Translations under genes and position numbers: made by a program
In this document: one piece after another, positions 43,107 through 52,593 of the stretch
Position numbering within the stretch: the stretch's first letter is position 1
Layout of the letters: each line of letters begins with the position of its first letter
The notes under the pieces: generated by a model
Databases searched by the model: none
What the model saw: only the letters and a program-made list of their open reading frames with translations
Told to the model about the DNA's origin: nothing
Origin: Mycobacteroides chelonae
GTDB taxonomy: Bacteria > Actinomycetota > Actinomycetes > Mycobacteriales > Mycobacteriaceae
NCBI GenBank assembly: GCA_014204435.1
Contig: JACHLF010000006.1
Coordinates: 124,001-188,000, forward strand
DNA length: 64,000 nt
Reading direction: 5' to 3'

Positions 43107-45509
43107 GTGGCAACGATCGAGGAATTGGCCGCGAGCGGGTTGAACGCCGCCGAGGTCGCTGAGCGGGTGGCCCAGGGAAAGGCCAACGACGTCCCATCCC
43201 GCGCGGCACGCAGCGTGTCGGACATCGTGCGAGCCAACGTGTTCACCCGAATCAACGCGATTCTCGGCGTGCTGCTCATCATCGTGCTGTCCACCGGTTC
43301 GATCATCAACGGCGCATTCGGCCTGCTGATCATCGCCAACAGCGCCGTGGGCATCATCCAGGAGCTGCGCGCCAAGCAGACACTGGACAAGCTCGCGATC
43401 GTCGGCCAGACGCGGCCCCAGGTGCGGCGTGACGGCGTGGCCACGGCGCTGGCGCCCAACGAGGTGGTTCTCGACGACATCATCGAGCTGGGCCCCGGTG
43501 ACCAGATCGTGGTGGACGGCGAGGTGATCGAGGAGGCCGCCCTCGAAATCGATGAGTCGCTGCTGACCGGTGAGGCCGATGCCATCGGCAAGACCATGGG
43601 TTCCCAGGTGCTCTCGGGCAGTTTCGTGGTGGCCGGAAGCGGCGCGTACCGGGCTACCAAGGTGGGCAGGGAAGCGTACGCGGCCAAGCTCGCCGAGGAG
43701 GCCTCCAAGTTCACGCTGGTGCACTCCGAGCTCCGTAACGGCATCAACAAGATCCTGCAGTTCATCACCTATCTACTACTGCCCGCGGGCGCGCTGATCA
43801 TCTACACCCAGCTGTTCACCACCGACGACAGCTGGCAGGAATCGGTGCTTCGTATGGTCGGCGCGCTGGTCCCGATGGTGCCCGAAGGTCTGGTGTTGAT
43901 GACTTCAATCGCCTTCGCGGTAGGCGTGATTCGGCTGGGCCGGCGGCAATGCCTGGTGCAGGAGCTGCCCGCCATCGAGGGGCTGGCGCGGGTGGACACG
44001 GTGTGCGCCGACAAAACCGGCACTCTCACCGAGAACGGAATGCGGCTCTCGGATGTGCGTAGCGCCGACGGTGGTCGCGACGAGGATGCGCTCGCGGTAC
44101 TGGCCCAGCTCGCGGCCGACGACCCACGTCCGAATGCGAGTATCGCCGCCATCGCCGAGGCGTATGGCACCCCGCCCGGCTGGAAATCGACTGCGATCGC
44201 CCCGTTCTCGTCGGCCAAGAAATGGAGCGGCGCGTCGTACGGTGAGCACGGCAACTGGGTGATCGGTGCGCCCGACGTACTACTGGATCCCGTCGACTCC
44301 ATCGCCACCACCGCCGAGGAGATCGGTTCGCACGGTCTGCGGGTGCTGCTGCTGGCCTCGGTGGAATTGCCCGTCGACGACGAGCACGCGCCCGGTGCCG
44401 TGACACCGCGTGCGCTAGTGGTGCTGGAACAGAAAGTCCGTCCCGACGCCCGCGAAACTCTTGATTACTTTGCTTCCCAGCATGTTTCAATCAAGGTGAT
44501 CTCGGGTGACAACACAGTGTCGGTGAGTGCGGTGGCGCAGACGCTCGGGCTGTCCGGTGCGGCGGTGGACGCGCGCACACTGCCTACCGACACCGACAAG
44601 TTGGCCGACACCCTGGCCGACGCGACCACCTTTGGACGGGTGCGGCCCGACCAGAAGCGTGCGATGGTCAAGGCGCTGCAATCGCATGGGCACACCGTCG
44701 CGATGACCGGTGACGGCGTCAACGACGTGCTGGCTCTCAAGGACGCCGACATCGGTGTCGCGATGGGCGCGGGCAGCTCGGCCTCGCGCGCGGTGGCTCA
44801 GATCGTACTGTTGGACAACAAGTTCGCCACTTTGCCCTATGTGGTTGCCGAGGGCCGGCGTGTCATCGGAAACATCGAACGGGTCTCCAACCTGTTCCTC
44901 ACCAAGACGGTCTACTCGGTGCTGCTGGCGCTGACGGTGGGACTCGCGGGCCTGGGTTCAAAGATCTTCCACTACGGCGCCGTGCCGTTCCCGTTTCAGC
45001 CGATCCATGTCACCATCGCGGCCTGGTTCACCATCGGCATCCCGGCATTCATCCTCTCGCTGGCGCCGAACAACGAACGCGCGCAGACGGGATTCGTGCG
45101 CCGGGTGATGCTGTCGGCGATCCCATCGGGTCTGACGGTGGGCATCGCGACATTCCTGTCCTATCTGTTGGCCCGCCAGATCCTGCACGTCACGGGAAAC
45201 AGCGCCCAGGCATCCACCGCTGCGCTGATCACCGAACTCGTCGCGGCGGTGTGGGTGCTCGCAGTGGTCGCTCGCCCCTATCAGTGGTGGCGGGTGGCAT
45301 TGGTGGCGCTCTCGGGCCTTGGCTATGTGGTGATCTTCGCGATTCCTTTGGCGCGAAAGGCATTCATGCTCGACCCGAGCAATCTGGCGGTCACCGGACC
45401 CGCGCTGGGTATCGGCATCGCGGCGGCCGCGGTCATCGAGGCGCTGTGGTGGTTGCAGGGCAAGTGGTCCGGCCAGCCCCGTCATTTCTGGGCCAGCGGG
45501 AACGACTGA
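43107..45509 (+). CDS. ctpE: P-type cation-transporting ATPase CtpE
   Basis: This 800-residue P2-type ATPase has the phosphorylation motif DKTGT (Asp302), the PEGL motif in membrane helix 4 ([17 protein letters not shown]), the TGEAD actuator motif, and the [21 protein letters not shown] hinge. C-terminal helices run from about 620. CtpE is reported to import calcium in M. smegmatis. GTG 43107 was chosen: TACTGT (43095-43100) ends six bases before it, giving a leaderless transcript, and the length matches M. tuberculosis CtpE (Rv0908). Confidence 0.92.
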   Translation: MATIEELAASGLNAAEVAERVAQGKANDVPSRAARSVSDIVRANVFTRINAILGVLLIIVLSTGSIINGAFGLLIIANSAVGIIQELRAKQTLDKLAIVGQTRPQVRRDGVATALAPNEVVLDDIIELGPGDQIVVDGEVIEEAALEIDESLLTGEADAIGKTMGSQVLSGSFVVAGSGAYRATKVGREAYAAKLAEEASKFTLVHSELRNGINKILQFITYLLLPAGALIIYTQLFTTDDSWQESVLRMVGALVPMVPEGLVLMTSIAFAVGVIRLGRRQCLVQELPAIEGLARVDTVCADKTGTLTENGMRLSDVRSADGGRDEDALAVLAQLAADDPRPNASIAAIAEAYGTPPGWKSTAIAPFSSAKKWSGASYGEHGNWVIGAPDVLLDPVDSIATTAEEIGSHGLRVLLLASVELPVDDEHAPGAVTPRALVVLEQKVRPDARETLDYFASQHVSIKVISGDNTVSVSAVAQTLGLSGAAVDARTLPTDTDKLADTLADATTFGRVRPDQKRAMVKALQSHGHTVAMTGDGVNDVLALKDADIGVAMGAGSSASRAVAQIVLLDNKFATLPYVVAEGRRVIGNIERVSNLFLTKTVYSVLLALTVGLAGLGSKIFHYGAVPFPFQPIHVTIAAWFTIGIPAFILSLAPNNERAQTGFVRRVMLSAIPSGLTVGIATFLSYLLARQILHVTGNSAQASTAALITELVAAVWVLAVVARPYQWWRVALVALSGLGYVVIFAIPLARKAFMLDPSNLAVTGPALGIGIAAAAVIEALWWLQGKWSGQPRHFWASGND

Positions 45510-45607
45510 GCGCGAGCGATTCGCTATCTTTGCTGGCGCGCAGATCAAGCGGCGCTCCGGCATCGCCGGTCGGCGTACCGCGTATTGGACCTTCGCCGTG
45601 GTGGCAT

Positions 45608-46207
45608 GCCCTCTTAAGGCTACTTTCATCTGAATGCGGCCCGACAGTGGCGGGTGTTCCTCGCCTGTCACGTCGGTGCTGCGCAGGTCATCGATGCAGC
45701 GCAGAGCGGTAGGCAACGCTTCGATCTGCCCGGGATCGTCGGTAGCCCAGTACAGGGTGGTGCCCGCGTTGCGCATGGCGTGCACCAGCTTCTGCAGCTT
45801 CATGCCGACGCCGCCGTAGCAGTCGAACGCGAGCTGGCCGCGGGGAAAGCGCCCGGTGATCCGACGGATCAGGGACTGGCCCTGAGCCTGCGTCGCAGTG
45901 CGACCACGTCGGGGTAGTCGACGTCGACCCAGCGCACGGTGTCGGGCGAATCGATCCGGAAGACGCGGGTGTCCAGTCCGCAGGCCAGGTGCAGCACCGT
46001 CGCCTCCCGGTGTGTGGCGAGAAACTCTGAGGTCCAGACGTCGAGCTGGCGGGCACGCAGCGCGACGCCGACCGCCTGGGTGCCTTTGATCTTGGTGGTG
46101 GAGAAGTCGTAGTCAATGCGCGCGACGGCCTCGGCGGCGTCGTGGTCATGAAGAACCGAATGAGGAGATTTGGCGTCCTGCGCCCGTCCGTACACGGTGG
46201 CCAGCAT
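45608..46207 (-). pseudogene. TcmP-like (leucine carboxyl methyltransferase family) remnant
   Basis: Starting at 46207 the complement reads a normal N-terminal half of a TcmP-type O-methyltransferase (RIDYDFSTTKIKGTQAVGVALRARQLD; VLHLACGLDTRVFRID; VDVDYPDVVALRRRL) that stops at TGA 45869. Another frame carries on with the C-terminal part (GRFPRGQLAFDCYGGVGMKLQKL; TLYWATDDPGQIEALP). About 60-80 residues that should lie between, including the LLMYL region, are missing. The gene is therefore broken by an internal deletion with frame change. Confidence 0.75.
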
Positions 46208-46321
46208 GGTCTCGGGGGGCGCCGATCAGTGCGATTTTCACGCGGTCCGCCACTCGACCCGACATACGCGGCGATCTCGTATTACAGTTGCGCCGTCCCA
46301 GACGAAGGAGAACCCACACAC

Positions 46322-46537
46322 ATGGCCGATTTCAAGGGCCTCATCGACAAGCTCAAGAGCCTGTTGGCGGGCAACAAGGACAAGGTGAACCAGGCCGTCG
46401 ACAAGGTCGGCGATGCGATCGACTCCAAGACCGGTGGTAAGTACACCTCGGTGGTGGACAAGGTGCAGGATGCCGCCAAGAGCGCGGTCGAGAAGGTGGA
46501 AGGCGCGGCGGCTCCTAAGGACGGCGACGCTCAGTAA
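46322..46537 (+). CDS. MT0933/Rv0909-like antitoxin-type small protein
   Basis: This 71-residue, Lys/Ala/Asp-rich helical protein (MADFKGLIDKLKSLLAGNKDKVNQAVDK...) matches the MT0933-like antitoxin family of Rv0909. In M. tuberculosis Rv0909 is the proposed antitoxin of Rv0910. AAGGAG lies about 12 bases before ATG 46322. Here its partner is not adjacent: a lipase gene lies between them, and that gene appears to begin inside this one. Confidence 0.8.
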   Translation: MADFKGLIDKLKSLLAGNKDKVNQAVDKVGDAIDSKTGGKYTSVVDKVQDAAKSAVEKVEGAAAPKDGDAQ

Positions 46538-47693
46538 GCGGCTGGCGCCGCTGCTTGCGGCGCTGGTGCTTATCACGGCGGCCTGCGCGCGGGTCGAGGC
46601 GGAAGGTGTTGCGCCCCAGCCTCCCTCGCCGCCGGGTGAGGTGCTATCCGATGTGCCGCTGTCGCTGGCGGCGGATCTTGACGCCAGCGCCGACGGCCAT
46701 TTGGTCCGTTACATGTCGACTTCGGGTGCCACCGGTACGCCGACCGAAGTAACGGGTGTTGTCTTTTCTCCGAAAGGTGAACCGCCACAATCGGGTTGGC
46801 CCATCGTATCGGTAGGCCATGGCACCACTGGCCTGGACGACGAGTGCGCGGTCTCTCGTGCGCCCGATCTGCGGGGCTATATCTGGTTGGTACGCAACCT
46901 CACCAAGCGTGGCTGGGTGGTGGCGATCACGGATTACGAGGGGCTGGGCGTGCCGGGCCCCCATCCGTATTTGGAACCGAGATCCGAGGGCTTCAACGTC
47001 ATCGACGCGGCCCGCGCCGCGGTCTCGCTGATTCCCGGTGCCTCGACGACATGGGCGGCGATCGGCGCGTCTCAGGGCGGACAGGCAACCTGGGCGGCTG
47101 CCGAGCTGGCCGGTGATTATGCCCCGGAGCTGGACTTTGTCGGGGCGGCCAACCTGTCTCCGGCCGCCGATCTGACCGACATGGCCACCCACGTCGGTGA
47201 CGGTCGATACGACTGGAGCCAGCTCTCGATGATGGCCACATTGCTTACGGGTCTGTCGGTCACCGTGCCGGAGCTGAGACCGGAGAACTTTCTGCACGGT
47301 TCCTTCCAGGACAATCCGCACGACAAGGCGCTGCTGCTGGGATGCCACAACGGACTGGATCCCGCGCGGGCCGCGGCCATCGGCAGATTGCGCGCCAACG
47401 ATTTTCACGGCACTACCGCGCAGGACGCGGCGATCTTCGCACGCGCACTGAAGCGGATCGCATTGCCGCTGAGGCCGGCATCGGGGCCGATGCTCGTCTA
47501 TGCGGGAGAGGCCGACAGACTCATCGACGCGCGCTGGATCCACGCCGCGGTGCGACGTGCCTGTGCACTGGGGGACACGGTGCAGGAGATCGTCGCGCCG
47601 GGTAAGGAGCACGTGGACCCCGAGGGGGAGCGTCTTGGGGTGCAGTGGATTGCCGATCGGTTTGCCGGACTTCCGCCGCCCAGTAACTGTTAG
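46470..47693 (+). CDS. Secretory lipase-family lipoprotein
   Basis: The protein belongs to the secretory lipase (LIP) family: nucleophile elbow GASQGG, acidic residue in YAGEADRLID, and histidine in GKEHVDPEG. An export signal (RLAPLLAALVLITAAC) ends in a lipobox-like TAAC, so it is probably a lipoprotein. The only ordinary upstream start is ATG 46470, which lies 68 bases inside the preceding gene and gives a long basic n-region (407 residues in all). Initiation at a CTG near 46549 is the alternative. It should hydrolyse ester substrates outside the membrane; the substrate is unknown. Confidence 0.75.
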   Translation: MPPRARSRRWKARRLLRTATLSKRLAPLLAALVLITAACARVEAEGVAPQPPSPPGEVLSDVPLSLAADLDASADGHLVRYMSTSGATGTPTEVTGVVFSPKGEPPQSGWPIVSVGHGTTGLDDECAVSRAPDLRGYIWLVRNLTKRGWVVAITDYEGLGVPGPHPYLEPRSEGFNVIDAARAAVSLIPGASTTWAAIGASQGGQATWAAAELAGDYAPELDFVGAANLSPAADLTDMATHVGDGRYDWSQLSMMATLLTGLSVTVPELRPENFLHGSFQDNPHDKALLLGCHNGLDPARAAAIGRLRANDFHGTTAQDAAIFARALKRIALPLRPASGPMLVYAGEADRLIDARWIHAAVRRACALGDTVQEIVAPGKEHVDPEGERLGVQWIADRFAGLPPPSNC

Positions 47694-47729
47694 CCATCCG
47701 TTGGTATCGCTCCGGTATCCTTTGCCGGC

Positions 47730-48173
47730 GTGGCAGCCAAACTGAATTCCTCCATCCATGTGCCCCTCCCTCCCCAGGAGGCATGGGAGCACGCCTCGGA
47801 TTTGCGGCGTTTCGATGAGTGGTTGAGTGTTCACACGGCGTGGCGTAGCAAGTTGCCCGAAACCCTGGAAAAGGGCACGGTAATCGACTCGATCGTGTGC
47901 GTCAAGGGCATGTACAACCGGGTGAAGTGGACCCTGCAGAAGTACGACCCGCCGACGGGGTTGTTCCTGGACGGACAGGGCAGAGGTGGTGTGAAGATCA
48001 AGCTCAGGGTGACTATCAGTCCTCAAGGGGCCGGTTCGGTCGTCGACTTCACCCTGCACCTGGGTGGGCCCGCGATGTTCGGTCCGATCGGCGCGGTGGT
48101 GGCTGCCGCGCTACGCAGCGATATCGACGCCTCGCTGTCGAAGTTCGTTCAGGTTTTTGCCTCGGCCTCGTAA
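47730..48173 (+). CDS. SRPBCC-family protein (Rv0910-like)
   Basis: This 147-residue START/polyketide cyclase-like protein (SSIHVPLPPQEAWEHASDLRRFDEWLSVH...) has the helix-grip fold with a C-terminal helix. Its M. tuberculosis counterpart Rv0910 is proposed to be the toxin of the Rv0909-Rv0910 pair. TATCCT (47716-47721) ends eight bases before GTG 47730, so it may have its own leaderless promoter rather than relying on the antitoxin-like gene 1.2 kb upstream. Toxicity cannot be judged from sequence. Confidence 0.8.
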   Translation: MAAKLNSSIHVPLPPQEAWEHASDLRRFDEWLSVHTAWRSKLPETLEKGTVIDSIVCVKGMYNRVKWTLQKYDPPTGLFLDGQGRGGVKIKLRVTISPQGAGSVVDFTLHLGGPAMFGPIGAVVAAALRSDIDASLSKFVQVFASAS

Positions 48174-48358
48174 CCGACACAGCGGTGTTCTAGCTGCGAA
48201 AGTATAAGCGAAGGTTGGGGCCGCCCTCCGGCGTCAGCGTGCCGGGCGATGTCCAGCAGATCGGCCCAGGATCGACCGGTTTGCCCGCTATCGAGAAGCG
48301 TGTGTATCTGATCCCACGGTTGGCGCATGTATCGCCGTTATGGCGTACTACCCTCCCA

Positions 48359-48943
48359 ATGGTGGACGAGCAACCAAGGGGCCGGCGTGCAGAGGTTCTC
48401 GCCGCTGCCATCGAAGTGGCGGGCACCATGGGGGTCAGCGGGCTTACCTATCGATCGGTAGATGCTGCGGCTAACGTGCCGAGCGGAACTACCTCGAACC
48501 ATTTCCGTACTCGAGACGCGCTGCTGCTGGGTGTCATTGTCGAGATCGAGAAGCTTCGCAAGGCTTTCTGGGGGGCGCTTATCACCGAGATCAACCCGGC
48601 CACTGTCGCCGATCTGGTGGGTATCGGTACGGCCTACGCCAATGGAGCCGTCGGGGTGATGAGCACCCGAGTCCGGGCGTACATGGCCCTTCTCATGGAG
48701 GGCTGGAGCCATCCCGAACTGAGGGAGCCCTTGCAACACGGCAGAGATGCGCAGATTCCCCGCACATTGCAACTCATGCAGAAGGTGAACCCGGATACTC
48801 CCCAGCTCCACGCGGAGGTTTTCCAGGACTATCTCACCGGCATCATCTATCAGCAGCTCGCCAACCCGGCGGCGGACTTCAATCCGCGCCCGGGCATTGC
48901 GGCCTTGCTCAGCGCACTGGTGGCACACCCCTGCCCCGGGTAG
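48359..48943 (+). CDS. TetR-family transcriptional regulator
   Basis: This 194-residue protein has an N-terminal TetR helix-turn-helix (GRRAEVLAAAIEVAGTMGVSGLTYRSVDAAANVPSGTTSNHFRTRDALL, where TTSNHF replaces the usual LYxHF) and a C-terminal ligand domain without specific match. ATG 48359 begins just before the DNA-binding domain; the longer frame upstream is not supported. No obvious target gene adjoins; the aldehyde dehydrogenase operon 240 bp downstream is a candidate. Confidence 0.8.
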   Translation: MVDEQPRGRRAEVLAAAIEVAGTMGVSGLTYRSVDAAANVPSGTTSNHFRTRDALLLGVIVEIEKLRKAFWGALITEINPATVADLVGIGTAYANGAVGVMSTRVRAYMALLMEGWSHPELREPLQHGRDAQIPRTLQLMQKVNPDTPQLHAEVFQDYLTGIIYQQLANPAADFNPRPGIAALLSALVAHPCPG

Positions 48944-49135
48944 CGCTGGGATTGGGCTCTGGCGGCAGGATCGGTTCGGATGTGTGGGATTCCGCCCAGA
49001 TAAACACGCCGATCGCGGCAACCATCAGTCCGGATGATCACCGACAAGGCTCCGGGGAAAGGTGGTGCCAGCTGTATGCAGAACTGGGCGCTCTGGCTGC
49101 CGATCCGACACCCGCGCCCCCGATCCCAGCTGGGG

Positions 49136-49151
49136 TGTAACGTACGTCACA
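49136..49151. promoter_or_regulatory. TGT-N10-ACA palindrome upstream of aldehyde dehydrogenase
   Basis: The 16-bp element TGTAACGTACGTCACA is palindromic at 14 of 16 positions and ends 32 bases before the ATG at 49184. TGT...ACA palindromes are typical operators or activator sites for aldehyde and alcohol operons. The remaining 48944-49135 shows nothing recognisable. Confidence 0.45.
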
Positions 49152-49183
49152 GGGCTCGGATGTTACAGCGACAGGAGCAGGTA

Positions 49184-50701
49184 ATGAAGCACGCAGCACC
49201 CGGAACCGATGGCAGCGCAGTCACTTTCGCGCCCCGGTATGACAATTTCATCGGCGGGCAGTGGTCGGCTCCCTCGGATGGGCAGTACTTCGACAATTCC
49301 TCGCCCATCGACGGCAAGGTGTTCGCGCAGGTCGCCCGGAGCACCGCGCCGGACATCGACAAGGCCCTCGACTCCGCCCATGCCGCGGCCGAAGCCTGGG
49401 GGAATACCTCGCCGGCCGAGCGATCCAACACGCTGCTCAAGATCGCCGATCGCATGGAACAGAACATCGAGAAGCTGGCCGTCGCGGAAACCTGGGACAA
49501 CGGCAAGCCGATTCGCGAGAGCCTCAATGCCGATATCCCCCTGGCAATCGACCACTTCCGTTACTTCGCCGGGGTGCTGCGCGCGCAGGAGGGGTCGATC
49601 TCGGAGATCGATCACGACACCGTCGCCTACCACTTCCATGAGCCGTTGGGTGTTGTCGGACAGATCATCCCGTGGAACTTCCCGTTGCTGATGGCGGTAT
49701 GGAAGCTGGCGCCGGCGTTGGCGGCGGGCAACTGTGTGGTGCTCAAGCCCGCCGAGCAGACGCCCGTCTCGATCCTGGTGTTGATGGAGCTGATCGCCGA
49801 CCTGCTGCCGCCGGGAATCGTCAATGTGGTCAACGGTTTTGGTGTGGAGGCGGGTAAGCCGTTGGCCTCCAGTCCGCGGATCGCAAAGATCGCATTCACC
49901 GGTGAGACGACCACCGGGCGCCTCATCATGCAATACGCGACCGAGAACATCATCCCGGTCACCCTGGAGCTCGGCGGCAAGAGTCCCAACATTTTCATGC
50001 CCGACGTGATGGCCGCCGACGACGCCTTCCTGGACAAGGCGCTCGAAGGCTTCACCATGTTCGCGCTTAACCAGGGCGAGGTGTGCACGTGTCCCTCCCG
50101 CGCGCTGGTGCATTCGTCCATCTACGACGAGTTCATCGCTCGGGCGATCCCACGTGTCGAGGCCATCGTCAGTGGCGATCCGCTCGACGAGGACACCATG
50201 ATCGGCGCGCAGGCGAGTAACGACCAGTACGAAAAGATCTTGTCCTACATTGATATTGGTCGGCAGGAGGGTGCGCAAGTGCTCATTGGTGGCGACGCCC
50301 GGAAGGTGGCGGAGTATCCGGATGGCGCCTACATTCAGCCGACCGTGTTCGCGGGCACCAATAACATGCGCATCTTCCAGGAGGAGATCTTCGGTCCGGT
50401 GCTGTCCGTGGCGAAGTTCGATTCATTGGACGAGGCATTGAAGATCGCCAACGACACGCTGTATGGCCTCGGCGCTGGGGTGTGGTCGCGCGATATGACC
50501 AACGCCTACCGATTGGGCCGCGGTATCAAGGCGGGGCGGGTGTGGACCAATTGCTATCACCAGTACCCGGCGCATGCGGCGTTCGGCGGCTACAAGAAGT
50601 CGGGCATCGGCCGTGAGAACCACAAGATGATGCTCGATCACTATCAGCAGACCAAGAACCTCTTGGTGAGCTACTCGCCCAACGCCGCGGGGTTCTTCTG
50701 A
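49184..50701 (+). CDS. NAD-dependent aldehyde dehydrogenase (Rv0458-like)
   Basis: This 505-residue enzyme oxidises aldehydes to acids. It has the cofactor region [21 protein letters not shown], the glutamate motif LELGGKSPN and the cysteine nucleophile in [11 protein letters not shown]. Sequence style and the linked DUF779 gene match the AldA/acetaldehyde dehydrogenase group represented by Rv0458-Rv0459. AGGAGCAGGTA precedes ATG 49184. The natural aldehyde is unknown; acetaldehyde or short-chain substrates are the usual ones in this group. Confidence 0.9.
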   Translation: MKHAAPGTDGSAVTFAPRYDNFIGGQWSAPSDGQYFDNSSPIDGKVFAQVARSTAPDIDKALDSAHAAAEAWGNTSPAERSNTLLKIADRMEQNIEKLAVAETWDNGKPIRESLNADIPLAIDHFRYFAGVLRAQEGSISEIDHDTVAYHFHEPLGVVGQIIPWNFPLLMAVWKLAPALAAGNCVVLKPAEQTPVSILVLMELIADLLPPGIVNVVNGFGVEAGKPLASSPRIAKIAFTGETTTGRLIMQYATENIIPVTLELGGKSPNIFMPDVMAADDAFLDKALEGFTMFALNQGEVCTCPSRALVHSSIYDEFIARAIPRVEAIVSGDPLDEDTMIGAQASNDQYEKILSYIDIGRQEGAQVLIGGDARKVAEYPDGAYIQPTVFAGTNNMRIFQEEIFGPVLSVAKFDSLDEALKIANDTLYGLGAGVWSRDMTNAYRLGRGIKAGRVWTNCYHQYPAHAAFGGYKKSGIGRENHKMMLDHYQQTKNLLVSYSPNAAGFF

Positions 50702-51084
50702 TCAACCGCGTCGAACTCACCCCGGCTGCTGCGGAGCTGTTGGCGTCGTTGGTGGCCAAACATGGCCCTGTGATGTTCCACCAGTCCGGCGGCTGCTGTG
50801 ATGGCTCCGCGCCGATGTGTTATCTGCGTGGAGAGTTTCGTGTCGGCGCATCGGATGTACTGCTCGGGGAGGTGAGCGGGGGCACACCGTTCTGGATGAG
50901 TGCTGACCAGTTCGAATACTGGTCGCACACGCATCTGACGGTGGACGTGGTGCCCGGGCGGGGGTCGGGATTTTCGCTGGAGGCGCCGGAGGGTGTGCGT
51001 TTCCTCATCCGGTCGAGGTTGTTCACCGATGACGAGGTGCTCGCCCTGGCGGATCAACCGGTGCGCACCGGCGACGAGGATTGA
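50698..51084 (+). CDS. DUF779 protein coupled to the aldehyde dehydrogenase
   Basis: The conserved DUF779 core is present: [35 protein letters not shown], and the [13 protein letters not shown] region. The family usually starts several residues before the TP-AAELL stretch, yet no ATG, GTG or TTG is available there. The frame reaches CTG 50698, which would overlap the dehydrogenase stop as CTGA with GGGG five bases upstream. The first ordinary start, TTG 50740, would cut conserved residues. The coordinates assume CTG initiation. The function is unknown but the gene always accompanies such dehydrogenases (Rv0459). Confidence 0.75.
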   Translation: MINRVELTPAAAELLASLVAKHGPVMFHQSGGCCDGSAPMCYLRGEFRVGASDVLLGEVSGGTPFWMSADQFEYWSHTHLTVDVVPGRGSGFSLEAPEGVRFLIRSRLFTDDEVLALADQPVRTGDED

Positions 51085-51204
51085 GTCGCCGTCCCGTCGT
51101 GGGTGCTGTTGTCTGGCCGGGTGGGTAGTAGTTCTTCTTGTCGGCCACGATCTCTTGCGCAGTACCGGTGGCCGCAGCACCTACCGTGACGCTCGGGCTC
51201 ATGC

Positions 51205-51969
51205 TTAGAGTGGACCGGCCTCGGCCGCCAAAGCGATGATCGTCAGTGTGTTGCCGTCGCGTTCGATGTGCAGTCCCGCGCGGCGGGCGACGGTGGCCAC
51301 CGCCGCGGCATCGTTGGGTTCGGCCCTGCTCGTGGCTAGTATGCGGGCCAGTCTTCCCTTATGCGCCTTGTTGAAGTGGGTGATCACCGTGCGCCGCCCG
51401 TCGGGATGCTGGGTAAGGCAGTCGACGGTGACGGCATGGGGAAGTCGGCCCAACGCGGTATAGGAGCCCGAGCGCAGATCGACCACCAGCTCGTCGGCGG
51501 TCAGCTCGGCCAGAACCGGCTCCAAGACCGACTTCCAGCGCGCGGATAGCGTCGGTTGTCCGGGCAGCCTGGACGAGGCAGAGAGCCGATAGGCAGGAAT
51601 TGGGTCATCGGCGCGCAGCAGCCCGAATAATGCCGAGCCGACGGCCAACCGCTCGCGCGCCCGGGTCGCGGTGGCGCCGCGCAGCGACCTCATGTCCAAG
51701 TTGTCGTACAGCACGCCGGTGTACCGGTCCAGGGCGGGCATGGTGGGCGAGGTGCGTAGCTCGGCATTGCGCTGCATTTCGGCATCCTGGGATGCCGAAA
51801 TGCCCAGAGCCTTGCGGCATGCGACAGGATCGGCGGCAAGGGCGACGAGCTCGTCGACCAGTGCTTCGCGTATCGGGTTCAGCGACGGCGTCGCCATCGT
51901 GTCCAGACGCAGGAAAGGGCCGTCGCCGCCCTGGCGTTTGGTTTCCGAGGGCGGCAGCAGCACGATCAC
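51205..51969 (-). CDS. yaaA: YaaA-family (UPF0246) peroxide-stress protein
   Basis: This 254-residue protein has the YaaA/DUF328 N-terminus (MIVLLPPSETKRQGG) and the family features LYDNLDMRSL, DLRSGSY and VITHFNKAHKGRLAR. In E. coli YaaA limits intracellular iron and damage under peroxide stress and has a DNA-binding fold. TACGGT (51977-51982, complement) ends seven bases before the GTG start, so the mRNA is probably leaderless. Nothing nearby hints at a partner. Confidence 0.82.
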   Translation of the reverse strand: MIVLLPPSETKRQGGDGPFLRLDTMATPSLNPIREALVDELVALAADPVACRKALGISASQDAEMQRNAELRTSPTMPALDRYTGVLYDNLDMRSLRGATATRARERLAVGSALFGLLRADDPIPAYRLSASSRLPGQPTLSARWKSVLEPVLAELTADELVVDLRSGSYTALGRLPHAVTVDCLTQHPDGRRTVITHFNKAHKGRLARILATSRAEPNDAAAVATVARRAGLHIERDGNTLTIIALAAEAGPL

Positions 51970-52593
51970 GCCAGAGACCGTAGCGAACTGGCCTGCGTTC
52001 GTGGCGTGGAGGTGGTCAAACGGTGCGTGATGAGTTCGCGGTGGCGTTGTTTGAAATCGACGAATACCTCTTCCGGTTCCAGGAGATCCTCATGTTCACC
52101 CGTGAAGAACTCCGGTCAGGTGCCCCAGATGCGTTGCAGACCAGCGGTATCCAGGAATTTTATGGTCAATGGGCAGCGGTTTCTGTCAAGGGATGTCCCG
52201 GAACATCTCGAACATGGCCTTACTCGCGGCGCTGTAGGTGTCACCTCGGACAGGCGCCATCAGGGTGCTAGGGCACAGCCGTAGCGCCTGCCGACTGACC
52301 GGGGCGGTGCGGACCCGGAAAATGCTCGGCGTCATAGCTGGCCGCCTCCCCGCTCACGCACAGATGTTCGCACCGAAGTCTGACATGTCGCTTCGGTTGA
52401 TGTGCCTTGTGGCCGGTTGATTCAGCGAATCGTGGGTCAACCCTTAATGGCGTCCGAGAGATATTTGGCTTACGGCTAGGAAAACTATCGAGTTCGTGGT
52501 CTGCGGCATGGTGCAGTGTGCCCTACGTTTATCCCGAGTTGTCCAGGTTACTTTCAGCCTATTCACATACTTTGCCCAGAAGGGGTGGTTCAC
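51970..52593. other. Gene-poor interval of about 620 bp
   Basis: No gene of recognisable family was found. Complement 52186-52335 holds an unmatched 49-codon frame (ends ASKAMFEMFRDIP), and plus-strand 52023-52271 an unmatched 82-codon frame. Both could be decayed coding sequence, but neither has a clear ribosome site. 52400-52578 looks like 5' leader of the secreted repeat protein. Confidence 0.4.

Noticed and set aside
46644..48059. 471-codon minus-strand frame over the lipase and SRPBCC genes
   Set aside because: It is antisense to two recognised families and has no domain of its own.
51085..51204. Minus-strand short frame from about 51200 (EIVADKKNYYPPG)
   Set aside because: It looks vaguely protein-like but is too short, runs into the DUF779 gene and has no recognised family.
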